In this document: in pieces, positions 59,629 through 64,000 of the stretch | How the letters are laid out: each line of letters starts with the position of its first letter | How positions within the stretch are numbered: the stretch's first letter is position 1 | DNA from: Hemibagrus wyckioides | Taxonomy: Eukaryota > Chordata > Actinopteri > Siluriformes > Bagridae | Reading direction: 5' to 3' | Length of the DNA stretch: 64,000 nt | Assembly (NCBI RefSeq): GCF_019097595.1 | Contig: NC_080717.1 | Span: 21,045,836-21,109,835 of the forward strand | Program-made: the position numbers and the translations under genes | The notes under the pieces: model-generated | What the model saw: only the letters and a program-made list of their open reading frames with translations | Told to the model about the DNA's origin: nothing | Databases searched by the model: none

Positions 59629-59932
59629 ACACTAACTTGATCCTTGCTTTGTTCGAAATGGCAGGTCTGCAACCTGCCTGCTGTCCACTACACGGGCATT
59701 ACACAGTTTACTCAGAAATATTCATTCAGAAATGTTTCCATCAGGCTGCTTCAGTTTTGTGCAGGAGTTTCTGATTATTTTCGGTTACAGTCCAAAATAT
59801 CTTCCCTTTTTTTTGTAGTTTCTAGGCAAAACTGGTGTAGTGAGGTAGTGGGAAAGGGTTTTGTTGAGTACTCTTTACAGAGCAATTACTGAGTATCAGA
59901 ATGAAAAGAATAAAAGTACTCTATCAGATCAA

Positions 59933-61010
<1,078 letters not shown>

Positions 61011-62494
61011 GATACATTTAAGAGTTGCATCATCCATCAGAATTGGGGTGAAAAAGATGGCGGGCTGGTTTAAGAATTAGTATACCTGCTAATCTCATGG
61101 GCTTTAAATACACAAGAGAATGTTTTCTTAGTACATTTGGGTCTGTTAATACCAATGACTGCTTGAATGCCATAGCCTGCCACAGTGTTGTGTGCATCAC
61201 CTCATAGCCACAATTTACCTGTCTTCTAATGGCTACTTCCAGCATGATAATGTGACTCGGTCACAAAGCAAGTCATTTCTTTTTGTTTGAGTTTTTCAAA
61301 ATGCTCAGCATACATAGTAATGGGTAGCATTAAGAGTGTGCAATGTTTAAGATAAAATGAAAAACAAAAAATTCTTTTAAAAAAAATGTAGCGTGGTCTA
61401 ATTCAGGTCAATATTACAGTACGGTAACAATACTTAGTAGACTTATAATTACTGACAAGTTTAAAGGAATTAGCCACAGCTTCTGAAATGATTTAGATTC
61501 ATCTTTTAGTATATATCCAGTATGGTTTCTTTAACCAGGATTATCTAGTCCTTGATAAGAGAGGGTTCAGTCCCGACCCATTTATTGATAATTATTTTCC
61601 TCCCGAACATCAGCAAAGTTTTACAGACATCTGATTATTATAACACCCAGCAAGCACATTTGCAGAGAGGCTAAAACCTTCTGTTTACATATTGATATGA
61701 ATGTGTAGATACCATTACTGCATTTAGGACAGAGGGGTGAAACAGTATTATTTTGCTATATTTGGGATATATAAGCTCTATGTACTCTATTAAATTGCAT
61801 TTCTTTAAATCTATTGCAGACTGATATTAAAAGCAAGTCATTTCAAACTAGTTTCAGGAACATAAAGTTCAGTGTTCACATTCACCAGATCTGAATCTAA
61901 TGAGCTGAACAGGAGATTTACAGAACAAAAGTGCACCTGATAAATCTACAGGAATTGTATGATGCAATCATGTCAACATGGGCCAGAACCCCAAAGCAAT
62001 GTTTCTAACTTCTTGCATAATACATGAAACAAAGAATTAAGGCTATTTTAAAGCTAAGGTAGGCCCTACCCAGCATTGCCCTCATAATAAAATGCTGCAG
62101 ATGAGTGGCTAATCAGCTTAGTTGAACCATGTTTTGATCCATGAGCTTATGCTGCATGACAATTTAAAATAGGCCACAAATGCATAGACAAAACCTTATG
62201 CAGCACAACCCAAATTACAAATTTAAGGTGGCCAGATTGTGTTCATTGTACATATTTTAACTACACAAGTGCATATCATTGATTTAATACATGTCCAACC
62301 ACAAGGGTACTTTTTGTGCAACTATACCCATTTTATCAAATGCAATCCTGAGTATTGTGCACAGTAAACCCGTTTCAGGTTGCATTAAACATGGTCCCTT
62401 TTCTATTTTTGGGCGAGTTCAGGTCAAGTGAGTTTTATAGCACTGAAAGATGCATCAAGATCACCATGTAAATCCCAATAAAAAGAAAACAATT
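61011..62494. other. Intergenic DNA with no recognised feature
   Basis: A+T-rich sequence with no plausible exon, repeat terminus or RNA gene that I can support. Confidence 0.5.
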
Positions 62495-63886
62495 CAATTG
62501 TGTTCACATCTTTTATTATTGAAAGTAAACAGATTTTTAAACCACACCCAAGTCAATTCACACGGTCCATTTAAGCTAGTCAGACATCACAGCTGTGTGA
62601 TCTGCCCACATCACAGATCCACTGTTCTTCACCTCCAGGGCAACATACCCGCATCAGTTTGGCCTGTCAAAAGAAAGACAACAAAACTAATCAGATATGA
62701 AAGAGCCATGTTCATAACAGGATTCAGGACCAGTTTCTGAATTTCCAGCACAGAAAAAATTGTAGTAAATACTGGTTTTAAGAGAACTCACCACAGCTGC
62801 ATGATCCTACAGTATCCTGCACGTGGGTGGAAGCAACCAGCTTCCAAAGACTGCCATTGCTTTAAAGAAAAGGGGAGAAAATTGATCCATTTTAAAATCC
62901 CAATCAATAACCACCCAAGACGGACGGGAGCAGAAATCCAGATGGTTTACTATATCAAGACCTTTGATTGAACCAACTTATGACTGCACATTATACTCAC
63001 TTCGTAGCTTTCCAGCATCCACTTCTTCAGAGCTTCAACCAGGTGGGCTCAAAACTGAGGAATTAAACTCCTTCAGTTTTGTCCATTCTGCAGAAGGGGG
63101 GAAAAAACAAAGATATTATTATATTGCTCAATGAGAGAGTAGCTTCTTAAATAACAGGCCAAATAATCTGCCCAACCCATTTACTGATGAATCACCATCC
63201 CCTTCAGGGCATTATAACTGCCATTAAGTCATGGGAGGTATAATGCAAGCTTAGTTTCTTGTTCATCCACACACTTCAACAGGCCAGACCAGGACTTGTT
63301 AGGAATAATTAAAGCTATGGAAAGCTTTAATGCTACAGTGTAATAAATATCCAAGTCCTCACAGTGTACCATAAATGTATAGGGACACACACAAGCATAA
63401 CACCGAGATGATGAGGGAAGGGGAATTGATAAGATGTAAGGTAAATAACTGAAGCCACAAACCTTGCTTAATAATGCTGATCTCCTTGCATTTGGTGTCA
63501 TTAATATCTGGAACTAATGCATCAAGTAAACAGGAACTAAGCCCCACACTCCGGTATGGTCTTAAACTGAAAATGGCCTAAAATGTTGGATCAAGACAAA
63601 CTAGAGACGAATATAACCACAGCTTCACACACACAGAACCAAACAATATTCTAATTACCACCTCGGTCATTCACATGATAGTTACTTTCGAGTACTAAAG
63701 AAATGTTGCAAGTTAAATTGCATGCATGCTCCATCATCTAACAAATAGCCGATGTAAAGAGGTCAGTCATTCCAGGTGGATCCATACGATGTGATGTCTT
63801 ATGTATAAAGTATTTTCTACAAACCTGAAACCTGGTGTGAATATCCTATGGGCTTTCAGCTGGGTTTCTACAGCTCTGGCGTACCT
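62495..63886 (-). CDS. 3' end of an unrecognised spliced protein-coding gene
   Basis: Five exons on the - strand with good splice sites: 63886-63825, 63566-63463, 63087-63001, 62859-62792 and 62663 to about 62495, with AATAAA at plus 62512-62517. The first three join in frame: RYARAVETQLKAHRIFTPGF, then SLRPYRSVGLSSCLLDAL, VPDINDTKCKEISIIKQ, EWTKLKEFNSSVLSPPG and TGA at 63037-63035. I cannot name the family. Odd: two further introns lie after this stop. Another frame of exon 63087-63001 reads VEALKKWMLESYE right after it and stays open through exon 62859-62792, as if one extra base had broken the frame. More 5' exons lie beyond the window edge. Alternatives are a pseudogene or a transcript subject to nonsense-mediated decay. 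Confidence 0.55.
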
Positions 63887-64000
63887 CTGGAGAATCCAAT
63901 GACGTAGTAGTGGACACAGCTAAGGTATAGATCCGCCTTATATGATGACTAAAAGTACTGGAACAAAGCTCTAAACATTTTTACAGTAAAGACAACATAT

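Noticed and set aside
59644..59892. A + strand frame downstream of the X-box, considered as a divergent gene start
   Set aside because: Neither this frame nor the ATG at 59656 gives a recognisable protein or a convincing donor. Only the promoter motifs are kept.
63414..63455. A C/D-box snoRNA on the + strand (ATGATGA ... CTGA)
   Set aside because: The flanks of the two boxes cannot form a terminal stem and there is no host transcript on that strand.

Overview
The window is nuclear DNA of a ray-finned fish. It has intron-rich vertebrate genes, A+T-rich introns with many dinucleotide and tetranucleotide microsatellites, and many decayed Tc1-type transposons plus RTE- and L2-like retrotransposon pieces. 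A catfish-like or related teleost would fit, but I cannot name the species. There is no CRISPR array, operon or prokaryotic system here.

From left to right: (1) 1-1.6 kb is upstream DNA with a perfect 84-bp inverted repeat set among (TA)n tracts. (2) 1.79-6.30 kb is cxcl14 on the + strand: four coding exons, 99 aa, followed by a long 3' UTR to about 7.6 kb. (3) 7.6-10.3 kb is a repeat-filled spacer. (4) 10.3-44.7 kb is fam13b on the + strand: one non-coding and 20 coding exons that join without a frame break into 898 aa. It has a probable internal first exon at 30281-30306 giving a GAP-less 640-aa isoform, and a probable 36-nt in-frame cassette exon at 36536-36571. (5) 44.7-50.1 kb, between the two convergent genes, is packed with Tc1-like remnants. 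(6) 50.4-59.3 kb is klhl3 on the - strand: 15 coding exons and 587 aa, the same length and residue numbering as human KLHL3. (7) 59.4-62.5 kb holds a candidate X-box/CCAAT promoter element, a 615-bp GATA/GACA array and a decayed repeat. (8) 62.5-63.9 kb is the 3' end of a - strand spliced gene that I do not recognise.

CXCL14, FAM13B and KLHL3 all lie on human 5q31, so the linkage is an old vertebrate one. Nothing suggests that they act together: CXCL14 is a secreted chemokine, FAM13B a cytosolic RhoGAP-like coiled-coil protein, and KLHL3 a Cullin-3 substrate adaptor.

The points most worth checking are the fam13b internal promoter and cassette exon, the damaged-looking splice donor after klhl3 exon 7, the nested RTE-in-Tc1 insertion with a 13-bp target duplication, the 84-bp perfect palindrome, and the unidentified - strand gene with an apparent frame break. 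Exon structures were built by reading splice sites and frame by eye and by comparison with remembered family sequences. No database search was run.
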